Assembly (NCBI RefSeq): GCF_009764355.1
Contig: NZ_LNUA01000008.1
Coordinates: forward strand, 62,001 to 126,000
Source of the DNA: Companilactobacillus bobalius
Lineage (GTDB): Bacteria; Bacillota; Bacilli; Lactobacillales; Lactobacillaceae
Length of the DNA stretch: 64,000 bases
Direction: 5' to 3'
The notes under the pieces were generated by a model. That model saw only the letters and a list, made by a program, of their open reading frames with translations. It made no database searches and was not told where the DNA came from. Below, piece after piece: positions 41,911 through 51,220 of the stretch (the first letter of the stretch is position 1; the number at the start of each line of letters is the position of its first letter). A program made the position numbers and the translations under genes.

Positions 41911-42582
41911 ATGGAAGACTATGAAGAATTATTAGGTAAATTGGTCGAGAAATTATCTGGACCAAATGTTTCCGAAGACGTGATTGCGGAAATTGCTAAA
42001 AAAGCTACAACAGATGAAAAAACAATTCCGGTTGGAGTATCTAACCGTCATATCCATTTATCACAAACTGATTTGGATAAGTTGTTTGGCAAGGGCTATC
42101 AATTGACTCCTTTAAAGGATTTATCACAACCTGGACAATATGCTAGTAAAGAAACAGTTATTATCTGTGGACCTAAAGGTTCAATCAGTAAGGTGAGAAT
42201 CCTTGGACCAGTCAGAGCTAGAACCCAAGTAGAAGTTCTAAGAGGCGATACCTTTAAATTAGGTATTAAAGCACCACTTAGAATTTCAGGTGACTTACTT
42301 AATTCAGGACAGGTTACTGTTGTTGGTCCTAAAGGGTCAGTTGAATTAGATGAAGGTGTTATCGTAGCCCAACGTCATATTCATATGTTGCCAAGCGATG
42401 CTGAAAGATTTGGTGTTAAAAATGGCGATATCGTTACGATTGTTATCGAAGGTGATCGTGGTGGAGAACTCAACAATGTAGCCATTAGAGCTAACGATAA
42501 ATCTGGGTTAGAGTGTCATATTGATACTGAAGAAGCAAATGCTTTAGGAATGAATTCTAAAACTAGGATTCGTATTAAATAA
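41911..42582 (+). CDS. pduL: PduL-type phosphotransacylase
   Basis: 223 residues. The zinc-binding His pattern is seen as [10 protein letters not shown] near residue 48 and [12 protein letters not shown] near residue 155, and the twin beta-barrel repeat [23 protein letters not shown] is kept. PduL swaps phosphate for CoA on acetyl-CoA, giving acetyl phosphate and recycling CoA inside the shell. The first 35 residues (two short amphipathic helices) are probably the encapsulation peptide. No ackA in the window; acetate kinase must be elsewhere. Weak TAGGTG site. Confidence 0.93.
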   Translation: MEDYEELLGKLVEKLSGPNVSEDVIAEIAKKATTDEKTIPVGVSNRHIHLSQTDLDKLFGKGYQLTPLKDLSQPGQYASKETVIICGPKGSISKVRILGPVRARTQVEVLRGDTFKLGIKAPLRISGDLLNSGQVTVVGPKGSVELDEGVIVAQRHIHMLPSDAERFGVKNGDIVTIVIEGDRGGELNNVAIRANDKSGLECHIDTEEANALGMNSKTRIRIK

Positions 42583-42605
42583 ACGAAAATTTGGAGGAAA
42601 TTATA

Positions 42606-42899
42606 ATGAAATCTGATGCATTAGGAATGATCGAAACAAAAGGACTAGTAGGTTCAATTGAAGCAGCCGATGCTATGGTAAAGGCAGCTAATGTTACTTT
42701 AGTAGGAAAAGAATTCGTTGGTGGCGGAATTGTCACAGTTATGGTTAGAGGCGATGTTGGGGCTGTTAAAGCAGCTACAGATGCTGGCGCCGCAGCCGCT
42801 CAAAGAATTGGTGAATTGTTATCAGTTCACGTAATTCCTCGTCCACACGCAGAAGTTGAAAATATTCTACCAAAGACAACAACAACTACAGCTGAATAA
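42606..42899 (+). CDS. BMC-H shell protein, near-identical to the first of the operon
   Basis: 97 residues. It differs from the 28898 protein at only a handful of positions up to the tail ([21 protein letters not shown] shared; pore VGGGIV). The start is ATG 42606 after GGAGG; the frame from 42591 has no such site. Two facet tiles of the same kind at both ends of the operon either raise dosage or mix in hexamers. The nearly identical DNA at the 3' ends forms direct repeats 13.7 kb apart. Last gene before the terminator. Confidence 0.95.
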   Translation: MKSDALGMIETKGLVGSIEAADAMVKAANVTLVGKEFVGGGIVTVMVRGDVGAVKAATDAGAAAAQRIGELLSVHVIPRPHAEVENILPKTTTTTAE

Positions 42900-42992
42900 G
42901 AATATTATAGGTAGTCAATTTTTTCTCAAGTTACAACTCCATATTCACACTCCGAAAAATTAGAGCTGAACTAGCACATTCAACTCTTAAAT

Positions 42993-43033
42993 AAAAAGCC
43001 GGCAACTCTTTCAAATCAGAGTTACTGGCTTTT
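42993..43033. terminator. Terminator of the microcompartment operon
   Basis: AAAAAGCCGGCAACTCT pairs with AGAGTTACTGGCTTTT with small bulges, followed by GTTTT. Also faces the converging merR gene. Confidence 0.85.
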
Positions 43034-43081
43034 GTTTTAATTTAAATTTACACCCTGTATTGCATTAGAATATGAAGTAGA

Positions 43082-43918
43082 TTAGTTTTTAACGATGGGT
43101 ATCAAGATTTCAGTGACAAACATATTGATATCGGTAGTAGTCCAATAATCGACGACGAATCTTTCATACACGTTGGGACCGCAATTGTAGCCATTTTCTT
43201 TAGCCCAATTTTCCATATCAGCGTATTTTTTATACATTTGAGCGTGGTCACCGATGTAATAAGAGGAAATAAAAGTTTTACCACCAATATTTTCTAAAGG
43301 TAAGTTACTGTCATTATTTCGAACTGGCTTTTGCATGATGGTAACACGGTTGGCTAATTCTAAGGATTTCTTTTGACAATCATCAAAGGCTAGAATCACT
43401 GGACCAGTAATTTCAGCGTTATTTTCCTCCAAGTACCTGATCCAAGGAACATTGATTACCGATTCTTTATAATCATAATCAAAATCTTGGTCTAAAAAGA
43501 AATATTGAGTTGGCTGAATATATTTGATATTGATAGATTCAAATTTATTACTGGTCACATTCATACCTTCATGAATCAGTTCCAACCAATCCATCAAGGC
43601 TTGGCGAGAATTTTGAATTCTTTTTTCTTCGTCTTCTAAGAATGATATTTGATTTAAAAAATTTCTTTCATGGAACAAACAACTGTTATTGTCACCAACG
43701 CCATTCATGTCCTGCAACTTAAAACCCATCTGTTTATAATATTTAAGGATTGGCATTAATTGAATAGTGGAGTCACTGTAGTATCGATACCCGTTGGATG
43801 GACAAATGTAGTCTGGTTTGAGGATACCTAATTCTTCGTAGAAAATTAAAGTTTTGCGAGAGACTTTGCATATTTTGGCTGTTTCACCTATGGTATGCAA
43901 ATTTTTTGAGTCAACCAT
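43082..43918 (-). CDS. MerR family regulator with effector domain, likely activator of the microcompartment operon
   Basis: 278 residues. N-terminal MerR winged helix: LHTIGETAKICKVSRKTLIFYEELGIL and NGYRYYSD, then LKYYKQMGFKLQDM. A coiled coil (about 85-120) and a C-terminal GyrI-like ligand domain (about 125-278) follow, the plan of BmrR and TipA relatives. It lies at the end of the operon and converges on it. The operon promoter (28822) has the 20-nt spacer and dyad that MerR activators need. The ligand could be choline. That link is inference. Its own upstream region has a perfect cre box. GGAGG site, ATG. Confidence 0.8.
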   Translation of the reverse strand: MVDSKNLHTIGETAKICKVSRKTLIFYEELGILKPDYICPSNGYRYYSDSTIQLMPILKYYKQMGFKLQDMNGVGDNNSCLFHERNFLNQISFLEDEEKRIQNSRQALMDWLELIHEGMNVTSNKFESINIKYIQPTQYFFLDQDFDYDYKESVINVPWIRYLEENNAEITGPVILAFDDCQKKSLELANRVTIMQKPVRNNDSNLPLENIGGKTFISSYYIGDHAQMYKKYADMENWAKENGYNCGPNVYERFVVDYWTTTDINMFVTEILIPIVKN

Positions 43919-43948
43919 TATTAACCTCCATGATAAATACCGTTCATA

Positions 43949-43985
43949 AGTGTATTATATAACAGTATAGTTGTAAACGCTTACA
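43949..43985 (-). promoter_or_regulatory. Promoter of merR with a perfect cre box
   Basis: On the minus strand TATAAT (complement near 43954-43959) is preceded by the box TGTAAGCGTTTACA (complement of 43972-43985), which fits the cre consensus at all 14 positions and overlaps the -35 region. Confidence 0.7.
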
Positions 43986-44361
43986 ATATTTTGAGCCGAT
44001 TTATATTTAGATTGAATATGTGATGAATATTGACTAATTTTATTCCAAAAAACAATCATGATTTTTGGCATATAAAAAATATAATATTAGTCTATATTGC
44101 CTGTTCTTCTTTGTTTGACGTTGCTGTAGAATGTTAAATAAGAGATGGTATGAAACCTATTTAAACAAATATGTGAAGTAAAAAATGATCTCTGATTTTT
44201 TAAATAATGGCTCTAAATACTAAAGCCGGATTGCATCAGAAATGATCAGACATATTGAGGACGAAACCATCTTTATCGACTCTAAAATAATAATTGTGCT
44301 TAATTGTAAGAGTTGTTTTTAAAATCTATGAATTGATTACTATTGAAACAGGAGAATAAAT
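43986..44361. other. AT-rich gap before the suf operon
   Basis: About 375 nt with no gene. It must carry the suf promoter. No clear -35/-10 pair or known riboswitch could be picked by eye. Confidence 0.4.
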
Positions 44362-45153
44362 ATGGCGGAATTGTTAATAAAAGAACTTCATGTTGAAGTT
44401 GTAGATGAGGAAAAGAAGACTAGCAAAGAAATTCTCAAAGGCGTTAATTTAGAGATGAAGACTGGTGAGATCCATGCCATCATGGGACCTAATGGAACAG
44501 GTAAATCGACTTTGTCGCAAACTATTATGGGTCAAAAAAATTATCATGTAACTCATGGTGACATTCTGTTAAATGGGCAAAGTATTTTGGATATGCCAGT
44601 CGATGAACGTGCTCGTAAAGGTTTGTTCTTGGCAATGCAGTATCCAGCTGAAATTCAAGGTGTTACGAATGCTGAATTTTTACGTGCTGCGATCAATGCT
44701 AGACGACCAGAAAATGACAAAATCTCAGTTATGGACTTTATTAAGGAATTAGACAAGAATTTGGAATTGTTAGATATGAGTGAAGCTATGACAGAGCGTT
44801 ACTTGAATGAAGGCTTTTCCGGTGGTGAAAAGAAACGTAATGAGATCTTGCAACTATTGATGATCAAACCAAGTTTTGCACTGTTAGACGAAATTGATTC
44901 TGGACTTGATATCGATGCACTTAAGGTTGTTTCAAAAGGTGTCAACTCAATGCGTGGCGATAATTTTGGAGCTTTGATCATCACTCATTATCAAAGACTG
45001 TTGAATTATATCAAACCGGATGTTGTTCATATTATGATGGACGGAAGAATTGTGAAAACTGGTGATGCACAGTTGGCTCAAAAACTTGAAGATGAGGGTT
45101 ATGCTGGCTTGCGTGATGAATTAGGACTTGATGTGAATCTGATTGACGACTAA
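44362..45153 (+). CDS. sufC: Fe-S cluster assembly ATPase SufC
   Basis: 263 residues, ABC-type ATPase of the SufBCD scaffold. Walker A IMGPNGTGKSTLSQTIMG, signature FSGGEKKRNEIL, Walker B FALLDEIDSGLDID, and the H-loop LIITHYQRLL. It powers cluster assembly on SufB-SufD. First gene of the sufCDSUB operon, the usual Firmicute order. CAGGAG site upstream. Nothing unusual in the protein. Confidence 0.97.
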   Translation: MAELLIKELHVEVVDEEKKTSKEILKGVNLEMKTGEIHAIMGPNGTGKSTLSQTIMGQKNYHVTHGDILLNGQSILDMPVDERARKGLFLAMQYPAEIQGVTNAEFLRAAINARRPENDKISVMDFIKELDKNLELLDMSEAMTERYLNEGFSGGEKKRNEILQLLMIKPSFALLDEIDSGLDIDALKVVSKGVNSMRGDNFGALIITHYQRLLNYIKPDVVHIMMDGRIVKTGDAQLAQKLEDEGYAGLRDELGLDVNLIDD

Positions 45154-45162
45154 GGGGATATT

Positions 45163-46344
45163 ATGACACTAGAAAAATTTGCGATGACAACAGATGAGCC
45201 AACTTGGTTCACTCAAAAAAGACAGGCATCTTTTGAGTTGATTGATAAGTTGCCTTTGCCTAAGATGCAACGTTTTAACTTCAGTAATTGGCAATTGATG
45301 CCATCAACTAAAACGATTATTAAGACTGATGTGCCAACAACGTATGACGATTATGTTTTAATGGATATTTTTGATGCTATGACAGCGTACCCAGAAATGA
45401 TTCAAAAGTACTTCATGAATAAAGTTATAAAATCTGACGAAAATAAAATGACAGCTTACCATACAGCATTCCTGAATCAAGGTATTTTTCTGTATGTACC
45501 TGAAAATACAGTAGTTCAGAAGCCAATTGAAATTGAATTAAAACAAGATTCCCAGCAACCTTTTATCTCACATATCTTAATTGTGGCAGGTGAGAACTCG
45601 AAGTTTTCCTTTATCCAAAGAACTAGAACAGAGGGCGATGCCAAAAGTGTTGCTAACTGCGTAGTTGAAGTAATGGCAATGCCTAATAGTGAAGTGAGAT
45701 ATGCAGCCGTTGATGAAATGGGAGAGAATGTCACTTCTTATTTAAGTCGTCGGGCTTACGTTGATCAAAATGCTTATGTTGATTGGTCAATTGGGTTGAT
45801 GAATTCTGGTAATACGGTAGCTGATTTTGACACTGATTTGTTTGGCGAAGGTGCTCATTCAGAAATTAAAGTTGTCGATATCACTTCAGGACAACAACAA
45901 GAAGGCGTTAATACTCGAGTTACTAATTATGGTAAACATTCAATCGGTAATATTAATCAACGTGGGGTCATCATGGATCGTTCACGTCTGATTTTTAATG
46001 GTATTGGACACATTATCAAAGGCGCTTCAGGTGCCAATGCTGAACAACAGAACCGAGTTATGATGATGTCAAATGAAGCCCACGGTGATGCTAATCCAAT
46101 TCTTTTGATTGATGAAAATGATGTTTTGGCTGGACATGCAGCTAGTGTTGGTCAAGTTGATCAGAGACAACTCTACTATTTGATGAGTCGGGGAATTGAT
46201 CGTAAAACAGCTCAACGGATGGTTATTCGAGGATTCTTGGGTGACGTACTGGTTTCGATTCCTTCCAAACCTATTCGTGAGGAATTAGTTCAAACGATTG
46301 AGAGGAAATTGGCCGATGGACAAACAGTTGCAACAAATTCGTAA
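45163..46344 (+). CDS. sufD: Fe-S cluster assembly protein SufD
   Basis: 393 residues, beta-helix scaffold subunit. Family core: GVNTRVTNYGKHSIGNINQRGVIMD and the terminal [25 protein letters not shown], shared with SufB. With SufB and SufC it forms the complex on which clusters are built. It starts 9 nt after sufC with a GGGG site. The last 29 nt overlap the sufS start (46316), so expression is coupled. Confidence 0.95.
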   Translation: MTLEKFAMTTDEPTWFTQKRQASFELIDKLPLPKMQRFNFSNWQLMPSTKTIIKTDVPTTYDDYVLMDIFDAMTAYPEMIQKYFMNKVIKSDENKMTAYHTAFLNQGIFLYVPENTVVQKPIEIELKQDSQQPFISHILIVAGENSKFSFIQRTRTEGDAKSVANCVVEVMAMPNSEVRYAAVDEMGENVTSYLSRRAYVDQNAYVDWSIGLMNSGNTVADFDTDLFGEGAHSEIKVVDITSGQQQEGVNTRVTNYGKHSIGNINQRGVIMDRSRLIFNGIGHIIKGASGANAEQQNRVMMMSNEAHGDANPILLIDENDVLAGHAASVGQVDQRQLYYLMSRGIDRKTAQRMVIRGFLGDVLVSIPSKPIREELVQTIERKLADGQTVATNS

Positions 46345-47545
46345 GGACTTTCCAATCCTTAATCAAAAAGTAAATGATGAACCACTAGTATATTTGGATA
46401 ATGCCGCTACTAGTCAGAAACCTAATCAAGTTATTGATGAAATCGTTCGTTATTATCAAAATGATAACGCCAATACTCGTCGAGGTGTACATACCTTAGG
46501 TGAGAGAGCTACTGAAGAGTTTGAAGCTGCTCGTCAAAAAGTACAACAGTTTATTAATGCCAAAGAGAGCCGAGAAATTATTTTTACAAAAGGTGCGACT
46601 GACAGTTTGAATTTAGTTGCAAGTACTTATGGTGAGGACAATATCGAAGCTGGTGACGAAATCGTCATTTCCGTTATGGAACATCACAGTAATTTGATTC
46701 CGTGGCAACAATTGGCTAATCGTAAAAAAGCTGTTTTGAAATATATTGGTTTAACAGCTGATGGTCAATTAGATATGATTGATGCTAAAAAGCAAATCAC
46801 TGATAAAACAAGAATTGTTTCTATCGCTCATGCTAGCAACGTTCTTGGTGTCACTAATGATATTAAACAGTTGGCTAAAATTACTCACGCACATAACGCT
46901 ATTATGGTAGCCGATGGTGCACAGGCAGTTCCTCATATGCCAGTTGATGTTCAGGACTTAGATGTTGATTTCTATGCCTTTTCCGGACACAAAATGTTGG
47001 CTCCAATGGGAATCGGTGTTTTATATGGTAAAGCCGATTTGTTAAAATCCATGCCGCCTTATCAATACGGTGGTGAAATGATTGATTTTGTTGAGAAATA
47101 TCAAAGTACCTGGACCGATATTCCTTGGAAATTTGAAGCCGGAACACAAAATGTATCTGGTGCTGTCGGCTTAGGTAAAGCGATTGATTACTTGAGTAGT
47201 ATCGGCATGGAAAATGTTGAAAATTATGAGAAAGAATTAGTATCGTATGTCTTACCAAAATTACTTGAGATCGATGGATTAACGGTTTACGGGCCACAGG
47301 ATGCTGATCATCACAGTGGAGTTATCTCATTTAATCTTAAAGGGTTACATCCACATGATGTGGCAACTGCTTTGGATATGGATGGAGTGGCGATTCGAGC
47401 TGGACATCACTGTGCTCAACCATTGATGAAATATTTGGATTTAGTAGCCACGGCTCGAGCTAGTTTTTACATTTACAACAATAAGCAGGACGCTGATGGA
47501 TTGATTCAGGCAATCTGTGACACAAAGGAGTTTTTCAAAGTATGA
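46316..47545 (+). CDS. sufS: Cysteine desulfurase SufS
   Basis: 409 residues, PLP enzyme that takes sulfur from cysteine as a persulfide. PLP-binding Lys is in FYAFSGHKMLAPMG and the catalytic Cys in IRAGHHCAQPLM. The MEHHSN and VADGAQAVPHMPVD segments are typical of group II desulfurases. The start is ATG 46316 behind GAGAGG; a TTG at 46298 is less likely. It hands sulfur to SufU, encoded next with a 4-nt overlap. Confidence 0.95.
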   Translation: MDKQLQQIRKDFPILNQKVNDEPLVYLDNAATSQKPNQVIDEIVRYYQNDNANTRRGVHTLGERATEEFEAARQKVQQFINAKESREIIFTKGATDSLNLVASTYGEDNIEAGDEIVISVMEHHSNLIPWQQLANRKKAVLKYIGLTADGQLDMIDAKKQITDKTRIVSIAHASNVLGVTNDIKQLAKITHAHNAIMVADGAQAVPHMPVDVQDLDVDFYAFSGHKMLAPMGIGVLYGKADLLKSMPPYQYGGEMIDFVEKYQSTWTDIPWKFEAGTQNVSGAVGLGKAIDYLSSIGMENVENYEKELVSYVLPKLLEIDGLTVYGPQDADHHSGVISFNLKGLHPHDVATALDMDGVAIRAGHHCAQPLMKYLDLVATARASFYIYNNKQDADGLIQAICDTKEFFKV

Positions 47546-47988
47546 GTTTAAATGGTTTGAACAGTCTGTACCGTGAAGTTATCTTGGATCATTCTGAACA
47601 TCCACATCATAAGCAAAGCTTGTCGGAAGCGACGAACAAGATTACTTTGAAAAATCCAACTTGTGGTGACGTGATCAATTTAGAAATTAAACTGGATGGC
47701 GATAAGATAAACGATATCGGTTTTACAGGCGAAGGTTGTACGATCAGTCAATCTTCCGCTAGTATGATGACCGATGCAGTTCTCAATAAAACAATAACTG
47801 AGAGTTTAGAAATGGCTCATATTTTTTCAGATATGGTCATGGGTAAAGAACACTCTCAAGCTGATTTAGATAAATTAGGCGATGCTGCAATTTTATCTAG
47901 TATTATGCAGTTTCCCGCTAGAATTAAATGCGCTACCTTGTGTTGGTGGGCATTGAGAAAGTCGTTAGGAGATGAAGACGATGATTGA
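47542..47988 (+). CDS. sufU: Zinc-dependent sulfurtransferase SufU
   Basis: 148 residues, IscU-like fold with the SufU-specific insertion. Three zinc- or sulfur-binding Cys occur in [25 protein letters not shown] and [14 protein letters not shown]. In Firmicutes it accepts the persulfide from SufS and passes it on to SufBCD. The start overlaps the sufS stop by 4 nt, and its end overlaps the sufB start. Standard member. Confidence 0.95.
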   Translation: MSLNGLNSLYREVILDHSEHPHHKQSLSEATNKITLKNPTCGDVINLEIKLDGDKINDIGFTGEGCTISQSSASMMTDAVLNKTITESLEMAHIFSDMVMGKEHSQADLDKLGDAAILSSIMQFPARIKCATLCWWALRKSLGDEDDD

Positions 47989-49372
47989 TTTAAATGATTC
48001 AGATTACGAATATGGCTTCCATGATAATATTGAACCCAAATATTCGACAGGTCGTGGCTTGACTGAAGAGACGGTCAGACAAATTTCGGCTGAAAAAAAT
48101 GAACCACAGTGGATGTTAGATTATCGTCTGAAATCCTATGAGGCTTACAAAAAATTGCCAATGCCTACATATGGTCCGGATCTATCGAAACTTGATCTGA
48201 AGAATATGCTTTATTATCAAAAAATGACTGATAAAAAGTATCGTGATTGGGAAGATGTTCCTGATAAAATGAAGGAAACTTTTGACCGCTTGGGTGTTCC
48301 AGAAGCCGAAAGAAAATACTTAGGTGGATCGTCAGCACAATATGAATCTGAAGTGGTTTACCACAATATGCGTGAAGAGTTTGCAAAATTGGGAATCATC
48401 TTTACTGATTCGGATACAGCTTTAAAGGAATATCCGGAATTATTCAAAAAATGGTTTGGTAAATTAGTAAAACCGACTGATAACAAATTTGCGGCTTTGA
48501 ATGGAGCCGTTTGGTCTGGTGGATCATTCATCTATGTACCAAAAGGTGTCAGAACTGATATTCCAATTCAGTCGTATTTCCGTTTGAATTCTGAAAATTC
48601 AGGACAGTTTGAAAGAACGCTTATCATTGTCGATGAAGGTGCCAAAGTTGATTACGTTGAAGGCTGCACCGCACCAAATTATTCATCCGACAGTTTACAT
48701 GCGGCAGTAGTAGAGGTTAACGTTCAAAAGGATGCTTATTGTCGTTATACTACGATTCAGAATTGGTCAGACAATGTTTATAGTTTGGAAACTAAACGTG
48801 CCGCTGCCGAGGAGAACGCTACGATGGAATGGGTCGATGGCAACTTAGGCTCTAAAGTTACGATGAAGTATCCAAGTGTTTACTTAAATGGTGAAAATGC
48901 CCGCGGCACAATGCTTTCGATTGCGGTGGCAAGTAATGGAATTCATCAAGATTCTGGTGCCAGAATGATTCATAACGCCAAGAATACTTCTAGTTCAATT
49001 GTTTCTAAATCAATTGCCAAAACTGGTGGTTCAGTTGATTATCGAGGAACTGTACGATTTGGTAAACACTCTGATGGATCAAAAGCTCACGTTGAGTGTG
49101 ACACGATTATTATGGATGATCAGTCTTCATCTGATACAATACCTTATAATGAAATTGATAATGCTAACGTTTCAATGGAACATGAGGCTCGAGTTTCCAA
49201 AATTTCAGAAGAACAACTTTATTATTTAATGAGCCGTGGAATTTCTGAGGAAAAGGCTACTGAAATGATTGTTATGGGATTCGTGGAGCCATTTACAAAA
49301 AAACTCCCAATGGAATATGCCGTCGAATTAAACCGTTTGATCAGTTTTGAGATGGAAGGTTCAATTGGTTAA
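47981..49372 (+). CDS. sufB: Fe-S cluster assembly protein SufB
   Basis: 463 residues, the cluster-holding scaffold. Core segments: [33 protein letters not shown] with the conserved Cys, and [10 protein letters not shown]. The closing [22 protein letters not shown] is shared with SufD. The start is ATG 47981, nine nt after AGGAG; an ATG at 47972 touches that site. It overlaps sufU by 8 nt. Typical last suf core gene. Confidence 0.95.
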   Translation: MIDLNDSDYEYGFHDNIEPKYSTGRGLTEETVRQISAEKNEPQWMLDYRLKSYEAYKKLPMPTYGPDLSKLDLKNMLYYQKMTDKKYRDWEDVPDKMKETFDRLGVPEAERKYLGGSSAQYESEVVYHNMREEFAKLGIIFTDSDTALKEYPELFKKWFGKLVKPTDNKFAALNGAVWSGGSFIYVPKGVRTDIPIQSYFRLNSENSGQFERTLIIVDEGAKVDYVEGCTAPNYSSDSLHAAVVEVNVQKDAYCRYTTIQNWSDNVYSLETKRAAAEENATMEWVDGNLGSKVTMKYPSVYLNGENARGTMLSIAVASNGIHQDSGARMIHNAKNTSSSIVSKSIAKTGGSVDYRGTVRFGKHSDGSKAHVECDTIIMDDQSSSDTIPYNEIDNANVSMEHEARVSKISEEQLYYLMSRGISEEKATEMIVMGFVEPFTKKLPMEYAVELNRLISFEMEGSIG

Positions 49373-49383
49373 AGGATAAGATT

Positions 49384-49695
49384 ATGACAGAAAAAAAGGA
49401 TCTAGTTATGGAGGCCTTAGAGGATGTGATCGATCCGGAATTAGGAATCGATATCGTGAACTTGGGTTTGATCTACGGAGTAAGTATTGAACATGAGAAT
49501 AAAGCCGTGGTGACGATGACCTTGACTACAATGGGATGTCCTTTGAGCGATATGTTACATGATTCGATTGTAGAGGCCGCCGAAACAGTTGAGGGAATCA
49601 GTGAGTGTGAAGTTGAGTTAGTTTGGTATCCAACTTGGGATATTTCCAGGATGAGTCGTTATGCTCGAATTTCACTGGGAATCTTTGGAGGATAG
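49384..49695 (+). CDS. MIP18/DUF59-family Fe-S assembly factor (SufT-like)
   Basis: 103 residues of the MIP18 (DUF59) family: LEDVIDPELGIDIVNLGLIYG at the start, the conserved Cys in TLTTMGCPLSDM, and ELVWYPTWDISRMS near the end. Stand-alone members in Firmicutes help Fe-S cluster carriage and delivery. Located 11 nt after sufB, so part of the suf operon. AAAGGA site. The exact partner is unknown. Confidence 0.9.
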   Translation: MTEKKDLVMEALEDVIDPELGIDIVNLGLIYGVSIEHENKAVVTMTLTTMGCPLSDMLHDSIVEAAETVEGISECEVELVWYPTWDISRMSRYARISLGIFGG

Positions 49696-49767
49696 ACATA
49701 CTACCGACTAGTTTCCCTGATTCTAATATTATCGATGATTTGAAATTTTTGAAGAAATTTAAATCAA

Positions 49768-49834
49768 AAGAACGACCTCTATTAAGTATTCAAGATATAT
49801 TCTTTACTTGAATCTCTTAATAGAGGTCGTTCTT
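49768..49834 (+). terminator. Long hairpin terminator of the suf operon
   Basis: 19 bp perfect stem (49768-49786 with 49816-49834, AAGAACGACCTC type), plus an inner ATTCAAG/CTTGAAT stem, followed by ATTTTTTT. Unusually long for a terminator. Confidence 0.85.
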
Positions 49835-49910
49835 ATTTTTTTAGATTAGACTTATTTTATAAGATTATGAATTAAATATACTTATCTCAGAAGAATAAAC
49901 AAAATACTAT

Positions 49911-50092
49911 CTAGTCTGTAGTAAGAATTGGAAATGTGTTCAGCTATGAAATTATTGTTGGCGGCTTTGCCGCTTACAATAAGGCTGATCTTGGAGATCC
50001 ATAATTTTGCCGAAGGTGAAATTATTAGCTTCAAGTCATGCCCATAGCGTTCCAACACATTCCCAATTCTTGCGGAAGACGGAAATTTAAGC
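49911..50092. repeat. Family B three-armed cruciform repeat, copy 3
   Basis: Outer arms around AAGAATTGGAAATGTGTTC and CATTCCCAATTCTT. The inner hairpin GCGGCTTTGCCGC is at 49971-49983, and a second hairpin ATAATTT/AAATTAT follows. It matches the reverse complement of 13779-13966 along its length. It fills most of the 49.7-50.2 kb gap. Confidence 0.85.
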
Positions 50093-50239
50093 AAATTGGT
50101 TTTTGATTTTTATTTCAGCGATGTAACAAAATTTACAAATTGTTAAAAGAGTTGTAATGAAAATGTATAAAGAAAATTCACAAATAGCTCGTATAATTGA
50201 CTTTATTAAATTTTACAATTAATGGGATGAGGTAATCTT

Positions 50240-51181
50240 ATACGAGTCAAAAGAAGAAAGTTCAAAAAATATTTGAGAGTTCTTTTGATTGCAACAATAA
50301 TAATCGTTGGTAGTTTGAGTTATTTCTTCAATAATTCATATGCATCAACCATTATCGACAACTTTAAAACTGAACAGGCAATTAAAAAGAAACAAAAAAT
50401 TATTCAGACGAATCTGACTAATTATCTGAATACAGTCACCAAGGACGGTACTGCTAGTGTTAGTTTTTACAATTTAGGTGCAGAGAGTGGCAGTGCGGCG
50501 GCTAATAGTAAGTATGCCAAACTTTATCAAGCCGGTAGTTTGGAAACTGAAGCGAATGCTCATGCAGTTAAGACGGCGGCTAGTACGTATAAATTGTATT
50601 TAACAGCTTACTTGATGAATCAGAAATCGAATGGTAATTTCAGTTGGACGACTGAGAATACTGATAATTTTAACAAGATGATTGTTAATAGTGAGAATGA
50701 TTTTGCGGAAGCACAGCTTAACAAGTATGGTGCCAGTACAATCAGTGCCTTCATTAAAAAGCAAGGTTGGTATCCATCAGTTTTCCAAGATGGACAAGCT
50801 GCCAAAACAACCAGTTACAGTTTGCAGCTGTTGCTAGAAGATTTGGCCAATGGCAAAGGTGCTTTTGAAAATAAATCTGATCAGGCAAAAATTTTGAATT
50901 TAATGGACCAACAAATTTACCGAACGGGAATCCCTGCTGGAGCATCCGCTGCTGATAGCGGAACAACTGTCCAAGATAAAGTTGGTTTTCTAAATGATAC
51001 GAATAATGATGCTGGTATTGTGACGTTGCCAAATGGACAAAGATATATTTTGGTCGTCATGACCAATGGACATAATCAAAGTGGATTGAGCGGTTTTTCA
51101 AGAATTGCGGAAATCACTAAGAACGTGCAGAAGATTGTTTATGGATCTGACGCTGGAACTAAAATTGAAAATTATTCTTAA
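50240..51181 (+). CDS. Serine hydrolase (beta-lactamase class A-like fold), probable ATA start
   Basis: 313 residues if read from ATA 50240, else 302 from TTG 50273. The start IRVKRRKFKKYLRVLLIAT gives a basic tip and a signal anchor. The extracytoplasmic domain has the Ser-x-x-Lys motif STYK (in VKTAASTYKLYLTAYL), a later SEND-like element (NSENDF), and DKVGFLN in place of a KTG box. This fits beta-lactamase-like peptidases or penicillin-recognising relatives. GATGAGG lies 8 nt before the ATA, whereas no site precedes the TTG. Substrate unknown; it is not shown to hydrolyse beta-lactams. Confidence 0.7.
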   Translation: MRVKRRKFKKYLRVLLIATIIIVGSLSYFFNNSYASTIIDNFKTEQAIKKKQKIIQTNLTNYLNTVTKDGTASVSFYNLGAESGSAAANSKYAKLYQAGSLETEANAHAVKTAASTYKLYLTAYLMNQKSNGNFSWTTENTDNFNKMIVNSENDFAEAQLNKYGASTISAFIKKQGWYPSVFQDGQAAKTTSYSLQLLLEDLANGKGAFENKSDQAKILNLMDQQIYRTGIPAGASAADSGTTVQDKVGFLNDTNNDAGIVTLPNGQRYILVVMTNGHNQSGLSGFSRIAEITKNVQKIVYGSDAGTKIENYS

Positions 51182-51183
51182 TT

Positions 51184-51214
51184 AAAAAAGTCGAGGGTAT
51201 CCTCGGCTTTTTTT
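51184..51214 (+). terminator. Terminator after the serine hydrolase gene
   Basis: AAAGTCGAGG pairs with CCTCGGCTTTTTTT. A near copy follows the sirtuin gene at 53636. Confidence 0.85.
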
Positions 51215-51220
51215 GTACTA

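Noticed and set aside
46902..47297. Minus-strand frame of 131 codons inside sufS
   Set aside because: Histidine- and arginine-rich shadow of the sufS coding sequence; no start signal and no family match.
50240..51181. Call as an antibiotic-resistance beta-lactamase
   Set aside because: Only the S-x-x-K motif is clear; the SDN and KTG boxes are altered and a membrane anchor is present. The fold is shared with many peptidases.
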